Below are positions 6,530-14,337 of a stretch of 26,144 bases of DNA, in pieces. Under the pieces are notes generated by a model, which was given only the letters and a program-made list of their open reading frames with translations, had not been told where the DNA came from and searched no databases. Within the stretch, counting starts at the first letter, position 1. Each line of letters begins with the position of its first letter. The translations under genes and the position numbers were made by a program. The stretch comes from Gammaproteobacteria bacterium (GTDB taxonomy: Bacteria; Pseudomonadota; Gammaproteobacteria; Steroidobacterales; JACDCP01). The stretch is from assembly GCA_013817465.1 (NCBI GenBank), contig JACDCP010000006.1, forward strand, positions 1 to 26,144, given 5' to 3'.

Positions 6530-8752
6530 ATGTCAGTAGGTCAAGGCATTGCGATCGCTGTCACAGGCGTCCTCCTGTGCGCGGCCGGAAGCACCATCGC
6601 GCATGCTGACCGTGAGGTTTCCGCAGAGGTCACGGCGCTCGGTACACAAACAATCCTCGGCGCGCCCGAGGATATCGCCGACACGCCCGGCTCGGCCGAT
6701 TTGATCGGACCGGCCGAGCTGGAGCGCTTCGAGTACACGGATATATTACGCGTTCTGCGCAGTGTCCCGGGCGTTTACGTGCAGGAGGAAGAGGGCTTCG
6801 GCCTCAGGCCGAACATCGGCATCCGCGGCTCTGGCCTGGATCGCAGCTCGCGGATAGCGTTGCTCGAGGACGGCGTCCTGATCGCGCCGGCTCCCTACTC
6901 TGCTCCTGCGGCTTACTATTTCCCGACTGCCCGGCGACTGCACGCGATCGAGGTGCTCAAGGGGCCCGCCGCCATCAGCGTCGGACCGCGCACTACGGGC
7001 GGGGCGATCAATCTGATCTCGACGCCGATTCCCGAACGAGCGACCGGTGAGCTGAACCTCAACCTCGGCGAGGACGGCCTGATGGAGACTCACGCGTGGT
7101 ACGGCGCTTCCGGCGAACGGTTCGGCTGGCTGGCGGAGACCGTCCAGCACGCGAACGATGGCTTCAAGTCCATCGATGCACCGGCCGGAGGCGACACCGG
7201 CTTCCGCTTGAGCGACTACGTCGTGAAGCTGCGCGCAAATACGGATCCATCCGCACAGTGGCTGCATGGCGTCGAGCTGAAGCTCGGCTACACGGACCAG
7301 CACTCGAATGAAACCTATCTCGGCCTCACTGATGCCGACTTCGGCGCCGATCCATACCGCCGCTATGCGGGCTCGCAGCTCGACAATATCGACACGCTGC
7401 ACAAGCAGGTGCAGGCGACATATGTCCTCGAGCCGCGCGACGGCCGCTGGGATTTCGCCGTGACAGCGTACCGCGATGAGTTTGCACGCAACTGGTTCAA
7501 GCTCGACAGCGTCGGCGGCGCGGGTATCGGCGATATCCTCTCTGACCCCGCCGCGTTCATGCAGGAACTGGACTGGATTCGCGGCGCGGACAGCCCCGCA
7601 GACGCCTTTGTTCTGCGCAACAACAAGCGCAGCTACTACTCCCAGGGCATCCAGGCGCGCGCCGCATTAGACGTGAGCGCCGGCGCCCTGCCGGTCCGGC
7701 TGACGACCGGGTTGCGGCTGCACGAAGACGAGGAGGATCGTTTTCAGGACGACGACCTCTACCGGATGGCGGACGGCCTGCTCGAACTCACCGCCGACAA
7801 ACCGGCGGGCAGCCAGACAAATCGTGTCGGCGACGCCGACGTCACGGCGCTGTTCGCAGAAGCCGAGATCGGTCTCGGCCAGCTCGCACTGACCCCGGGC
7901 GCGCGTTGGGAACGCATCGATCTGACGCGCCGAGATTTTGCGCTCGACGACCCCGCGCGAGCCATGGGTCCGACCGCCGTGCGCAGCCACGAAGTCAATG
8001 TGCTGATACCGGGTCTCGGCGCCGTGTATCGTCTCAACGAGCACTGGCGCCTGCTGGGCGGTGTTTACAAAGGCTTCAACCCGCCTTCTCCCGGCAGCGA
8101 TGCGGATGAGGAAGAGAGCGTGAACTACGAGGCCGGCACGCGCTTCGAGCGGGGCGATGTGAGAGCCGAGGCGATCTTCTTCCACGCCGACTACTCGAAT
8201 CTGGTGGGCACGGTGACTGCATCGACGGGCGGCGGCGAGATCGGTGCGCAGTTCGATGGCGGCGAGGCGATCGTCAGCGGGCTCGAGCTGCAGGCCGGCT
8301 ATGCGATCCGCAACCTCGCCGGATCGGGCCTCGACCTGCCGCTCGCATTCGCCTATACGTACACGGCCAGGGCCGAGTTCCAACGGAGCTTCGAAAGCGA
8401 TTTCGAGCCCTGGGGGGACGTCATGGCCGGCGACTCTCTGCCGTACGTGCCGGAGCATCAGGCACAGCTCCAGGCCGGTCTGACCGGCGGGCGCTGGGGC
8501 TTCTACGTCAACGCCAGCTATGTCGACGAGGCCCGCACCCGGGCGGGCGCCGGATCGGCCCCGCCCGGCGAAGGCACCGATTCGATCTTCGTCGTAGATC
8601 TCGCGGGCACTGTCGGTATCACCTCGCGCATCGATGGCTTCCTGCGCGTGGAGAACGTTCTGGACGACGAGTATATCGTCGCGCGCCGCCCGGCCGGCGC
8701 GCGACCGGGCCGCGACCGGGCCGCACTGATCGGGCTGAAGATATCGCTGTGA
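6530..8752 (+). CDS. TonB-dependent outer-membrane receptor, FecA-like
   Basis: The product is 740 residues. A signal peptide ends near AGSTIAHA-D (residue 26). The plug domain runs about residues 50-165, with DILRVLRSVPGVYVQEEEGF, then PNIGIRGSGLDRSS, LEDGVLIAPAPYSAPAAYYF, VEVLKGP-type IEVLKGPAAISVG, and GGAINLIS. These are signatures of the ferric-dicitrate (FecA) branch. The remainder is a 22-strand barrel ending in GLKISL, a little unusual because most such barrels end in Phe. There is no FecR/FecI pair nearby, so the substrate is uncertain; an iron chelate is likely given the Fur box 35 bases upstream. Energy would come from TonB-ExbBD encoded elsewhere. A convergent hairpin follows the stop. 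Confidence 0.92.
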   Translation: MSVGQGIAIAVTGVLLCAAGSTIAHADREVSAEVTALGTQTILGAPEDIADTPGSADLIGPAELERFEYTDILRVLRSVPGVYVQEEEGFGLRPNIGIRGSGLDRSSRIALLEDGVLIAPAPYSAPAAYYFPTARRLHAIEVLKGPAAISVGPRTTGGAINLISTPIPERATGELNLNLGEDGLMETHAWYGASGERFGWLAETVQHANDGFKSIDAPAGGDTGFRLSDYVVKLRANTDPSAQWLHGVELKLGYTDQHSNETYLGLTDADFGADPYRRYAGSQLDNIDTLHKQVQATYVLEPRDGRWDFAVTAYRDEFARNWFKLDSVGGAGIGDILSDPAAFMQELDWIRGADSPADAFVLRNNKRSYYSQGIQARAALDVSAGALPVRLTTGLRLHEDEEDRFQDDDLYRMADGLLELTADKPAGSQTNRVGDADVTALFAEAEIGLGQLALTPGARWERIDLTRRDFALDDPARAMGPTAVRSHEVNVLIPGLGAVYRLNEHWRLLGGVYKGFNPPSPGSDADEEESVNYEAGTRFERGDVRAEAIFFHADYSNLVGTVTASTGGGEIGAQFDGGEAIVSGLELQAGYAIRNLAGSGLDLPLAFAYTYTARAEFQRSFESDFEPWGDVMAGDSLPYVPEHQAQLQAGLTGGRWGFYVNASYVDEARTRAGAGSAPPGEGTDSIFVVDLAGTVGITSRIDGFLRVENVLDDEYIVARRPAGARPGRDRAALIGLKISL

Positions 8753-8770
8753 AAAGATCGTAAGCGCAAC

Positions 8771-8799
8771 GCTGAAAAGCCACGCATGGCTTCTTCAGC
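8771..8799. terminator. Stem-loop between convergent genes
   Basis: GCTGAA-A-AGCCA-CGCA-TGGCT-TC-TTCAGC forms an 11-bp stem with a small bulge, 18 bases after the receptor stop and 6 bases from the end of the opposing gene. It lacks a clear T-run, so it may act as a bidirectional but weak terminator. Confidence 0.6.
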
Positions 8800-8805
8800 A
8801 GGACG

Positions 8806-9288
8806 CTAGAAGTCTTCGGCCGTCTCGGCGGCGGGATGCGCCGTTGTATCCAGCGGATCCTGCCCCAACGCCCTGACGACGCGCTCCGGCATGAGCACGA
8901 ACGCCAAAAGACTGAGGGACAGAAACACATGCTGCGCCACCATGTGCACGGCCGCGATCAGCCCCTGCAGCGGGTTGCTCAGGACGGATGCCGTCAGCAT
9001 GCCGACGCACAGCAGACCCGTGGCCATCCACAACACCGCCAGCGCGCCGATTCCCCCGCGCACAAGGCCGCCACATTGACAAGCAGCCCGCGGGCGAATC
9101 GCCAATGCCATGCCGGCCAGAGCGAGGACGGACGACAGCGGAAACAGCAACGCGTAGCTGCCGCTGATGGCGTGCAACTGGGTCGCGTACTTGTACGGAA
9201 TATAAGCGGCCAGGCTCGCCGCAGCAGCGAACAAGGCGATCCGGAATATTGCGGCGATCAGTGGATGCTTGTCGAGGTTCTCTGGCAT
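8806..9288 (-). CDS. Four-helix membrane protein of unknown function
   Basis: The product is 160 residues with four predicted transmembrane helices at about residues 9-31, 42-62, 74-100 and 105-132. A Cys-x-Cys-Gly-Gly (CQCGG) lies in the loop before helix 3, and His residues in helix 4 (AAVHMVAQHVF) could be metal ligands. GAGGAGG lies 10 bases before ATG 9288. It is on the same strand as the HMA/barrel/NHL genes, 145 bases downstream of the HMA gene. It could be the tail of that transcription unit or a separate gene. No family is recognised. A metal-related transport role is suggested only by context. Confidence 0.7.
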   Translation of the reverse strand: MPENLDKHPLIAAIFRIALFAAAASLAAYIPYKYATQLHAISGSYALLFPLSSVLALAGMALAIRPRAACQCGGLVRGGIGALAVLWMATGLLCVGMLTASVLSNPLQGLIAAVHMVAQHVFLSLSLLAFVLMPERVVRALGQDPLDTTAHPAAETAEDF

Positions 9289-9433
9289 GGGTTCCGGCCC
9301 TCCTCGGCTGGGTCACCCGTCATGGTACCTCAGCCGACCAATCCGTCCCACCCTCGGTACGAGATCCGCTGCGCCACTCGCGGCGATCCGGCAGGCTTCT
9401 GCGCTCGTGAAACCTGGCAAAACGACATACCAC

Positions 9434-9988
9434 TCACGCGATCGAGACCTCCTCGACCTGCAATTGCATCGACTCATCCTCCGGCACGACGCCTTCAAGG
9501 CTCAGCTTCTGGTTTTCCTGGATCTCCTGAAGCTTGTCCCAGGCCTCCTCAGCGTTCTCAGCCGCAACCAGCTCGTATCGGCTACCGTCTTCGGTCACCA
9601 GTTGCAGCTTGCCCTCCTGACGCGCGAGCGTGCCGCCGATCTCTGTCCGGGCCTCTCTGGCCGCGAAGCCGTTCTTGCGCACCACCTCACGGATGTCGGC
9701 AATGCTCACTTTGTTGTCCCGGGTCAGCTCGACGACCGCGGTGCCTTCGTTCAGGCTGACGGTCGCTTGTTCGACGCCCTCCAGGCTTTCCAGCCCCTTC
9801 TCGACACCATAGGCACACGGGGCGCAGTCCATACCGTGGACGAGCTGTTCGACCGTCCGCAGCTCTGCGAAAGCCGGCGGGGCGCTCAGCCCCAGGACCA
9901 GGGCGGCCACGCCCATGCCGGCTGGCAGGCCGTTGCGGATGGTTTTCCGAGTGTCACCCTTGCGCATGTTGTCGCGAATCGCGTGCAT
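9434..9988 (-). CDS. Exported HMA-domain metal-binding protein with extra C-terminal domain
   Basis: The product is 184 residues. A twin-basic N-terminus and hydrophobic stretch (VAALVLGLSAPPAFA) indicate export to the periplasm. Residues about 43-110 form a heavy-metal-associated domain with HGMDCAPCAYGVEKGLESLE (Cys55, Cys58), the motif that carries Cu(I) or Hg(II) in MerP and CopZ. Residues about 112-184 form a second, beta-rich segment (GTLARQEGKLQLVT ... YELVAA ... LSLEGVV ... MQLQVEEV), plausibly OB-fold-like. An HMA domain with this appendage is not a standard MerP. AAGGAGAT precedes ATG 9988. It is the last tightly linked gene of the operon that begins at 11909 behind a MerR-type promoter. 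Confidence 0.85.
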   Translation of the reverse strand: MHAIRDNMRKGDTRKTIRNGLPAGMGVAALVLGLSAPPAFAELRTVEQLVHGMDCAPCAYGVEKGLESLEGVEQATVSLNEGTAVVELTRDNKVSIADIREVVRKNGFAAREARTEIGGTLARQEGKLQLVTEDGSRYELVAAENAEEAWDKLQEIQENQKLSLEGVVPEDESMQLQVEEVSIA

Positions 9989-10020
9989 GAGAATCTCCTT
10001 TGAACGTTTGAGGCTGCAAT

Positions 10021-10866
10021 TCAGAACCAGTAGGTAAACGTGAAGTTGAAGCGGAAGTCCTCCTCGGCCCGATCACCATCGAAATCCTGCTGGACGGGGA
10101 ACAGCGCGCCCGCCGACAGCCCGAACGGACCTTTGAGCGCGAGGATCGAAGGACCGACCAGCACCTGCTCGCCGCCGCTGTCGGCATTATCAGTGCCATC
10201 TACCACGTCCCGGCGCGGGAACTCCGCAATCGACTCGACGAAAACACGAATGTCAGGTCTGCCTGCCTCGCGGAAGAACGCCGGACGGTAGGCGACGGCT
10301 GCGGTCAGGTAGGGCAACTCGCCCAGGCGGTCTCCATCGTGCTCGAAGTAATACTGGAAGCCGGCGCCGCCCCACGCGTACCAGTCGCGCGAGACGTAGC
10401 CGGTCACGGCGGCGATGTTGAGCGACGGCCCGACGCCCACACCGCCGCGCCGTTCATCGGTTGGAAGCGAACCGCCGAGCAGCAGCGTGCTCTCGAAGCG
10501 CTTGCCGATATCGAACGCGTTGCTGTGGAAGCGCCACATGGCGCTGGCTTCCACGTCGCCAAAGCCGCCCATCAGTGCGTTCATCCGCGTCCGCGGCGGA
10601 TCCTGCAGCTTGTCGATGACCGGCGAGAGCGGAAACGCGAAGTTGAGCTGAAAATCCTCCGTCACACCATAGCCGATGATCTCCCGGGTCATGAATGCCG
10701 TGTCGTTTTCGTTCGTCAGCGTCATCAGCATCGTGTCACTGCTGAACTGCCCGTCGGCGAGCGTCGGCGTGGCCAGCGTGAAGGTCGGGCCGTGGCCGGT
10801 GGCGAAGGCGCTGCCGGCCAAAGCCAGAAGCGCTGGCGAAATCAGCAATACTTTTGATTTTTTCAT
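10021..10866 (-). CDS. Outer-membrane beta-barrel protein
   Basis: The product is 281 residues. A signal peptide (MKKSKVLLISPALLALAGSAFA) precedes alternating polar/hydrophobic strands, and the chain ends FNFTFTYWF, a classic outer-membrane insertion signal with terminal Phe. The overall pattern (ADGQFSSDTMLMTL ... FGDVEASAMWRF ... GPSLNIAAVTGYVSRDWYAW) resembles the transporter/phenol-pathway-like barrels often found with metal-efflux genes. ATG 10866 overlaps the stop of the upstream NHL gene (ATGA), so the two are translated together. It could form a passive pore, a metal sensor surface or the outer-membrane end of an export route. Confidence 0.85.
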   Translation of the reverse strand: MKKSKVLLISPALLALAGSAFATGHGPTFTLATPTLADGQFSSDTMLMTLTNENDTAFMTREIIGYGVTEDFQLNFAFPLSPVIDKLQDPPRTRMNALMGGFGDVEASAMWRFHSNAFDIGKRFESTLLLGGSLPTDERRGGVGVGPSLNIAAVTGYVSRDWYAWGGAGFQYYFEHDGDRLGELPYLTAAVAYRPAFFREAGRPDIRVFVESIAEFPRRDVVDGTDNADSGGEQVLVGPSILALKGPFGLSAGALFPVQQDFDGDRAEEDFRFNFTFTYWF

Positions 10867-11909
10867 CGAGCCACCTTTTGCTGCTCCTCTATCGCTAGTA
10901 TCAGCACGCGGTTGTTGGCTATGTCGGTGGCATAGAGGGTCGCACCGTCGGCAGAAACGGCCACCTGCATCGGAGCGTAAGGGCCGCCGCGGCGGTGGGA
11001 AAGCGTGTAATCGGTCACGAAACGGCCCTGTTCATCCAGCATCGCAACGCGGTAATTGCGGGCGTCGGCCACATGCATCAGACCGGTGTCGCCGCCGAAG
11101 GCCGCGCCCGTCGCCTCGCCGAAACCGTTATCTCCGCCCGCAGGGCGGGGCAACAGCCACAGCACATGCCAGCCCCAAGCCGCCTGCGGCTGCCAGTCGG
11201 CGTCGAATCGCTGCAGGCGGTAGTTATAGGCGTCTGCCACGAGCACGCGCCCGTCCGCGTTCACGTCGACATCGGTCGGGTAGTCCAGTTGCCCCGGTCG
11301 CCAATGCCCCGGCCGACCGACGCGCCCGAGGAACTCGCCCTCCGGGCTGAAGACCTTGACGACGTTGTTGTAGAAATCGGAGACGTAGACATTTCCCTGC
11401 TCATCCATCGCCAGGCCAATGGGGCTGTTCAGTTGCGTACCGCCTGTCGAGCCGCCCCATTGCCGGACAAACTCTCCGCCCGGCGAAAACTTCTGGACGC
11501 GGTCCTGAATGTAGTCCGCGACGTAGATCGCGCCGTCCGGGCCGACCGCCACGCCCACCGGCAGCGCAAACTGCCCCGGGCCGTCCCCTTCTTCGCCGAA
11601 TACGCGGACGACGTCGCCCTGTGAGCTGAACACGACCACCCGCTGGTTGCGCGCGTCGGTGATAAGGACGTTGCCGTTGCGGGCATCGACCGCGATGCCG
11701 TAAGGCTGATCGAAAGACGTGCCGCCGGCCTCGGTCCAGTAGCCGACCAGTCGATAGGAGGCCTGGCGCGAAGACTGCCCGAGTCCCCAGCCGAACATCA
11801 GGTAAGCGCCGAGGATCAGCAGCCCGGCCAGCATCGAGGCCCCAATGACCTTGGCCAATCCTTTCGGTCGGGACCGGCGCTCCGGCCTCTGTTCCAGTTC
11901 GTTTTCCAT
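10863..11909 (-). CDS. Membrane-anchored NHL-repeat beta-propeller
   Basis: The product is 348 residues. A cytoplasmic basic N-terminus (about 20 residues) and one transmembrane helix (about 23-43, VIGASMLAGLLILGAYLMFG) precede a periplasmic propeller of about six NHL repeats. Each has the form G..VDA.G.V.V.D..N.RV..F, for example PYGIAVDARNGNVLITDARN, PVGVAVGPDGAIYVADYIQD and PIGLAMDEQGNVYVSDFYNN. NHL propellers bind proteins or small ligands and are common in redox and metal operons, so the specific role cannot be read from sequence. The ATG lies about 9 bases from the -10 of the MerR-type promoter at 11918-11948, without a recognisable ribosome-binding site; the message may be leaderless. 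The stop overlaps the barrel gene. Confidence 0.85.
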   Translation of the reverse strand: MENELEQRPERRSRPKGLAKVIGASMLAGLLILGAYLMFGWGLGQSSRQASYRLVGYWTEAGGTSFDQPYGIAVDARNGNVLITDARNQRVVVFSSQGDVVRVFGEEGDGPGQFALPVGVAVGPDGAIYVADYIQDRVQKFSPGGEFVRQWGGSTGGTQLNSPIGLAMDEQGNVYVSDFYNNVVKVFSPEGEFLGRVGRPGHWRPGQLDYPTDVDVNADGRVLVADAYNYRLQRFDADWQPQAAWGWHVLWLLPRPAGGDNGFGEATGAAFGGDTGLMHVADARNYRVAMLDEQGRFVTDYTLSHRRGGPYAPMQVAVSADGATLYATDIANNRVLILAIEEQQKVAR

Positions 11910-11917
11910 TTCGCTGG

Positions 11918-11948
11918 AGCTTACGACCTGGAGTCAGCTCAAGGTCAA
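11918..11948 (-). promoter_or_regulatory. MerR-family operator-promoter with 19-bp spacer
   Basis: On the minus strand -35 TTGACC (11943-11948) and -10 TAAGCT (11918-11923) are 19 bp apart, the overlong spacer typical of MerR-activated promoters. Between them lies the dyad GACCTTGAG-CTGA-CTCCAGGTC (11925-11946), 9-bp arms with one mismatch, resembling CueR/ZntR sites. The NHL gene starts 9 bases after the -10. The CueR-like regulator encoded just upstream (11964-12377) is the obvious activator. Confidence 0.75.
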
Positions 11949-11963
11949 GGGGGACAGTGCGCT

Positions 11964-12377
11964 TCAGCGTGCCGGTCGCTCGACATCGCCCGCTTCGAAG
12001 CCTTCGATAATCGGACAACCCTCTTCGCCGCCCCGGCACAGGTTGAGCAGCAGTTGCAGCTCGCCGTGCAGGCGGTTCAGGTCGGCGAGCTGTTGTGCCA
12101 TTTCGGCGAGCTTTCGCTCGGTCAGCCGCTGCGCTTCGGAGCGCGGCGGACCCGGACGGTCGCGCAGCTCGAGCAGCTCGCGGATCTCGCCGAGCGAGAA
12201 ATTGCAGCGTTGCGCGCGCTGGATGAATCGCAGACGCGAGAGATCGGCGTCGTCGTAGCGACGCCGACCGCCCGGATCTCGCGCCACCTTGCGCAGCAGA
12301 CCGATCTTCTCGTAGTAGCGGAGCGTGTCGGGCGGCAGCCCGGTCTGCTGCGCAATTGCGCCGATGCTTCGCGTCAC
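11964..12377 (-). CDS. MerR-family metal regulator, CueR-like (monovalent-metal type)
   Basis: The product is 137 residues from GTG 12377, which overlaps the stop of the preceding gene (GTGA); an ATG at 12407 would add 10 residues inside that gene. The N-terminal winged helix reads TRSIGAIAQQTGLPPDTLRYYEKIGLL with FIQRAQRCNFSLGEI, followed by a dimerisation helix and a metal loop NLCRGGEEGCPII (Cys114, Cys121). The position that is Cys in MerR, CadR and ZntR (start of the long helix) is Ser80 here (PRSEAQRL), as in CueR, which points to Cu+/Ag+/Au+ sensing. The loop is one residue shorter than in E. coli CueR. It probably activates the promoter at 11918-11948. Confidence 0.88.
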   Translation of the reverse strand: MTRSIGAIAQQTGLPPDTLRYYEKIGLLRKVARDPGGRRRYDDADLSRLRFIQRAQRCNFSLGEIRELLELRDRPGPPRSEAQRLTERKLAEMAQQLADLNRLHGELQLLLNLCRGGEEGCPIIEGFEAGDVERPAR

Positions 12378-12640
12378 CGAGCTCGCCCCACCTGCGTCGA
12401 CAGCCACTGCTCGAGCGCGCTCGCATCGACGTGCCCCTGCTGCACGAGCGTGCCGTCAATGACGAGTGCAGGCGTCTGAAGGATGCCGAGCTCCACGGCG
12501 CGATCGATGTGCTGCAATACGTCGCGCTCCTCGAGCCTTGCCGCAAGACCATTCACGATCGAAAGGCGCTCGCGCAGCGCGCGAAGCACCGATTCACAGC
12601 GAGTGCAATACGGAGAGCGGAACAGTTCGATCTCGATCAT
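12374..12640 (-). CDS. Thioredoxin-fold small redox-active disulfide protein
   Basis: The product is 88 residues from ATG 12640; an in-frame start at 12706 would add a proline-rich leader unlike the family. IELFRSPYCTRCESVLRAL shows a Cys12-x-x-Cys15 redox motif at the end of the first strand. TPALVIDGTLV contains the cis-proline and following strand of the thioredoxin/glutaredoxin fold, as in MTH895-like and thioredoxin_3 proteins. There is no signal peptide, so it is cytoplasmic. The stop is shared with the GTG of the CueR-like regulator, which implies co-translation. It may keep the regulator's cysteines reduced or hand over metal, but this is inferred from the coupling alone. Confidence 0.8.
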   Translation of the reverse strand: MIEIELFRSPYCTRCESVLRALRERLSIVNGLAARLEERDVLQHIDRAVELGILQTPALVIDGTLVQQGHVDASALEQWLSTQVGRAR

Positions 12641-12750
12641 CCTGCAGCCTGGCGTCCGGAGCGGGTGTCTGATCAGGTTAGGCGGCCAGGCCGGCATCAG
12701 CAACATCCGCCGGGCGCCAGTGCCACGATCGTTTGGGATAAGCTGCTCCC

Positions 12751-13034
12751 ATGCGTCGACCCTGATCCTCGACGACGAACTCGCGCAAGAGCTGAAAGAG
12801 CTGAAAGAGCTGGCTCATGATTCCGGTAGATCGCTCGAGGCCGTCGTGAACGAAACCCTGCGTGCCGAACTGACAGTGAAAAAAGCCTTGCCCGGGGCCA
12901 AGCCTTATGAGCTGAGACCCCGATCGTTGGGCAGCGTGCGGGGGGACGTGGATTTGGACAAGACCCTGAGTCTGGCCGACCGGCTGGAAGATGAGGAAAT
13001 CCTGCGCAAGCTACGGCTGAGAAATGATCGCTGA
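12751..13034 (+). pseudogene. VapB-like antitoxin with a frameshift right after the start codon
   Basis: The readable body (TLILDDELAQELKELKEL then HDSGRSLEAVVNETLRAEL) is a ribbon-helix-helix-type VapB antitoxin, with the usual toxin-binding tail to RLRNDR. The expected start is ATG CGT at 12751, yet that ATG is one base out of frame: it reads Met-Arg-Arg-Pro-stop. One missing base after CGT explains this, since the normal beginning of the family is M-R-T-T-L. The nearest in-frame alternative is GTG 12720, which would add a 14-residue unrelated leader. A 9-bp tandem duplication (GAGCTGAAA twice, near 12789) makes the KELKEL repeat. No toxin gene follows on this strand. Confidence 0.6.
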
Positions 13035-13042
13035 TTCTCGGT

Positions 13043-13408
13043 TCAGTCGGCGCTCCGCCGGGCCTTAAACGGATTGAGCGTCCGCACCCCGAGCTGATCG
13101 AAGTGGCGCGTGTTTCTGGTCACAACCACCAGGTTATGCGCCATGGCTGTCGCCGCGATTGCGTCTTCGAGTAGCGTATCGGATCGCCGGTGCATGAGGC
13201 GCGCCCATATCCTGAATGCGCGGCCATCCATTGGCAGCACGTTGTACGTTTCACCCACGCGGTCGGTCCAGGCCTCAATTGCCTCGGCCTTTTCGGAATC
13301 CTGCTCGCGGGTTATTTCGATTCCGGCCTGCCGCTCGCCGAGCGTCACCGCGGACAAGTGTAAGTGCTCATCCGGTATCGTTTGCAGCCACGCCAGGTTG
13401 CTGGCGAT
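13043..13408 (-). pseudogene. VapC-like PIN-domain toxin, N-terminus lost
   Basis: The readable frame runs from 13408 (preceded by an in-frame TGA) to the stop at 13043. It contains NLAWLQTIPDEHLHLSAVTLGE, the second acidic residue block of VapC/FitB PIN nucleases, then YNVLPMDGRAFRIWARLMHR, TLLEDAIAATA and VVTRNTRHFDQLGVRTLNPF. The first about 25 residues, including the LLDTNV aspartate of the active site, are absent; the neighbouring frame retains only DERKPLN. It is therefore very likely inactive. It lies tail to tail with the antitoxin at 12751-13034, 8 bases between the stops, so the two do not form a vapBC operon. Confidence 0.75.
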
Positions 13409-13543
13409 TCAGGGGCTTGCGTTCATCGGCCTCGGTTTTTTTTGTCAGGCGGGCACGCTCGCATGGCTTTATCTGGCGGGATGACGTAAACACAGCTCGG
13501 CTCGAGTACGCGCTCGAAGACAAATCGGACAGGCAGTTACCGG

Positions 13544-14215
13544 TTAGAGCGGGGTCTCATCGGCGGAACTATTCCGGGCCGCCCGCCGCAACTCGAGACG
13601 CGCTTGCGGAATGACCTGTAGCGAAGCGCTCAACTCGAGCATTGCGACGATCGCAGCCACCACGAGATCGGGCCACACCGATGCGGTCACGAGCACTCCG
13701 CCGGCCGCCAGCATGACCGCGATGTTACCGATCGCATCGTTGCGGCTGCAGAGCCAGATCGACCGCATGTTGCTGTCGCCGGAACGGTATCGGTACAGCA
13801 TTGCTGCGACGCTGAAATTGACGATGAGTGCCACAAAACCGATCAGTCCCATCACCACAGGATCAGGCGGCGTGCCAGTCAGCAGCCGATGCACCGCGCT
13901 GCCGATAACCCATAGCCCGAAAACAGCCATGCCGGCGGATTTGACCAGGCTGGCGGTGGCGCGGGCCCGCAATCCCATGCCAAGGACGAATAAGCTGATC
14001 GCATAATTCGCCGAGTCCCCGAGAAAATCGAGCGCATCGGCCTGCAAAGCCACCGACCCGCTGACGATGCTCGCTGCACTCTCCACGAAAAACATCGCAA
14101 TATTTGCGAGCAGCGCCGCCCACAGAATCCGGCGGAATTTCGGATCCGCATTGCCGGCGGTCTCCCGTTCGCCGCCCTCGTCGGACGATGCGGCTGCCTT
14201 CCGTGTTGCCTCCAT
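13544..14215 (-). CDS. CDF-family cation efflux transporter, short form
   Basis: The product is 223 residues with five to six transmembrane helices. ALQADALDFLGDSANYAIS in helix 2 and CSRNDAIGNIAVML in helix 5 occupy the places of the two metal-site motifs of cation diffusion facilitators (YiiP D..D and H..D). In the second motif the usual His is Ser or Arg, as in several short cation transporters. The C-terminal cytoplasmic dimerisation domain of classical CDFs is missing. The substrate could be Zn, Cd, Co or another divalent ion exported against protons. ATG 14215 overlaps the stop of the truncated RND pump gene (TGATG), showing that the two once formed an operon. Confidence 0.85.
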   Translation of the reverse strand: MEATRKAAASSDEGGERETAGNADPKFRRILWAALLANIAMFFVESAASIVSGSVALQADALDFLGDSANYAISLFVLGMGLRARATASLVKSAGMAVFGLWVIGSAVHRLLTGTPPDPVVMGLIGFVALIVNFSVAAMLYRYRSGDSNMRSIWLCSRNDAIGNIAVMLAAGGVLVTASVWPDLVVAAIVAMLELSASLQVIPQARLELRRAARNSSADETPL

Positions 14216-14336
14216 CAGGGTCGGATGACGCGCAAACCGGGCTCAGCCTGCGGATCCGGCGCCTCGCTTTCGCCATTTTCGATCCACTCGTACATCACCG
14301 GCAGAAGGACGATCACGATCCCGTTCGTGGGGCAAG
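14215..14336 (-). pseudogene. C-terminal scrap of a heavy-metal RND pump (CzcA/CusA-like)
   Basis: About 40 codons are readable: PTNGIVIVLLPVMYEWIENG, then a charged, proline-rich tail ending GLRVIRP and TGA (14217-14215). The segment matches the last transmembrane helix and cytoplasmic tail of CzcA/CusA pumps (..LPVLYEWIER). Everything upstream is missing: the MerA-like gene stops at 14338, and the remnant begins right at that point in the same frame. A recombination join at about 14337 removed the rest of the pump. The following CDF gene overlaps the remnant's stop by one base. Confidence 0.55.
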
Positions 14337-14337
14337 C

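Noticed and set aside
11401..12552. 383-codon minus-strand frame through the NHL and MerR-like genes
   Set aside because: Low-complexity Arg-rich translation; the NHL repeats and MerR domain are in different frames.
13398..13484. Hydrophobic plus-strand stretch LLAIQGLAFIGLGFFCQAGT resembling a membrane-protein C-terminus
   Set aside because: It is too short, has no start or family match, and overlaps the eroded 5' end of the VapC remnant; left unannotated.
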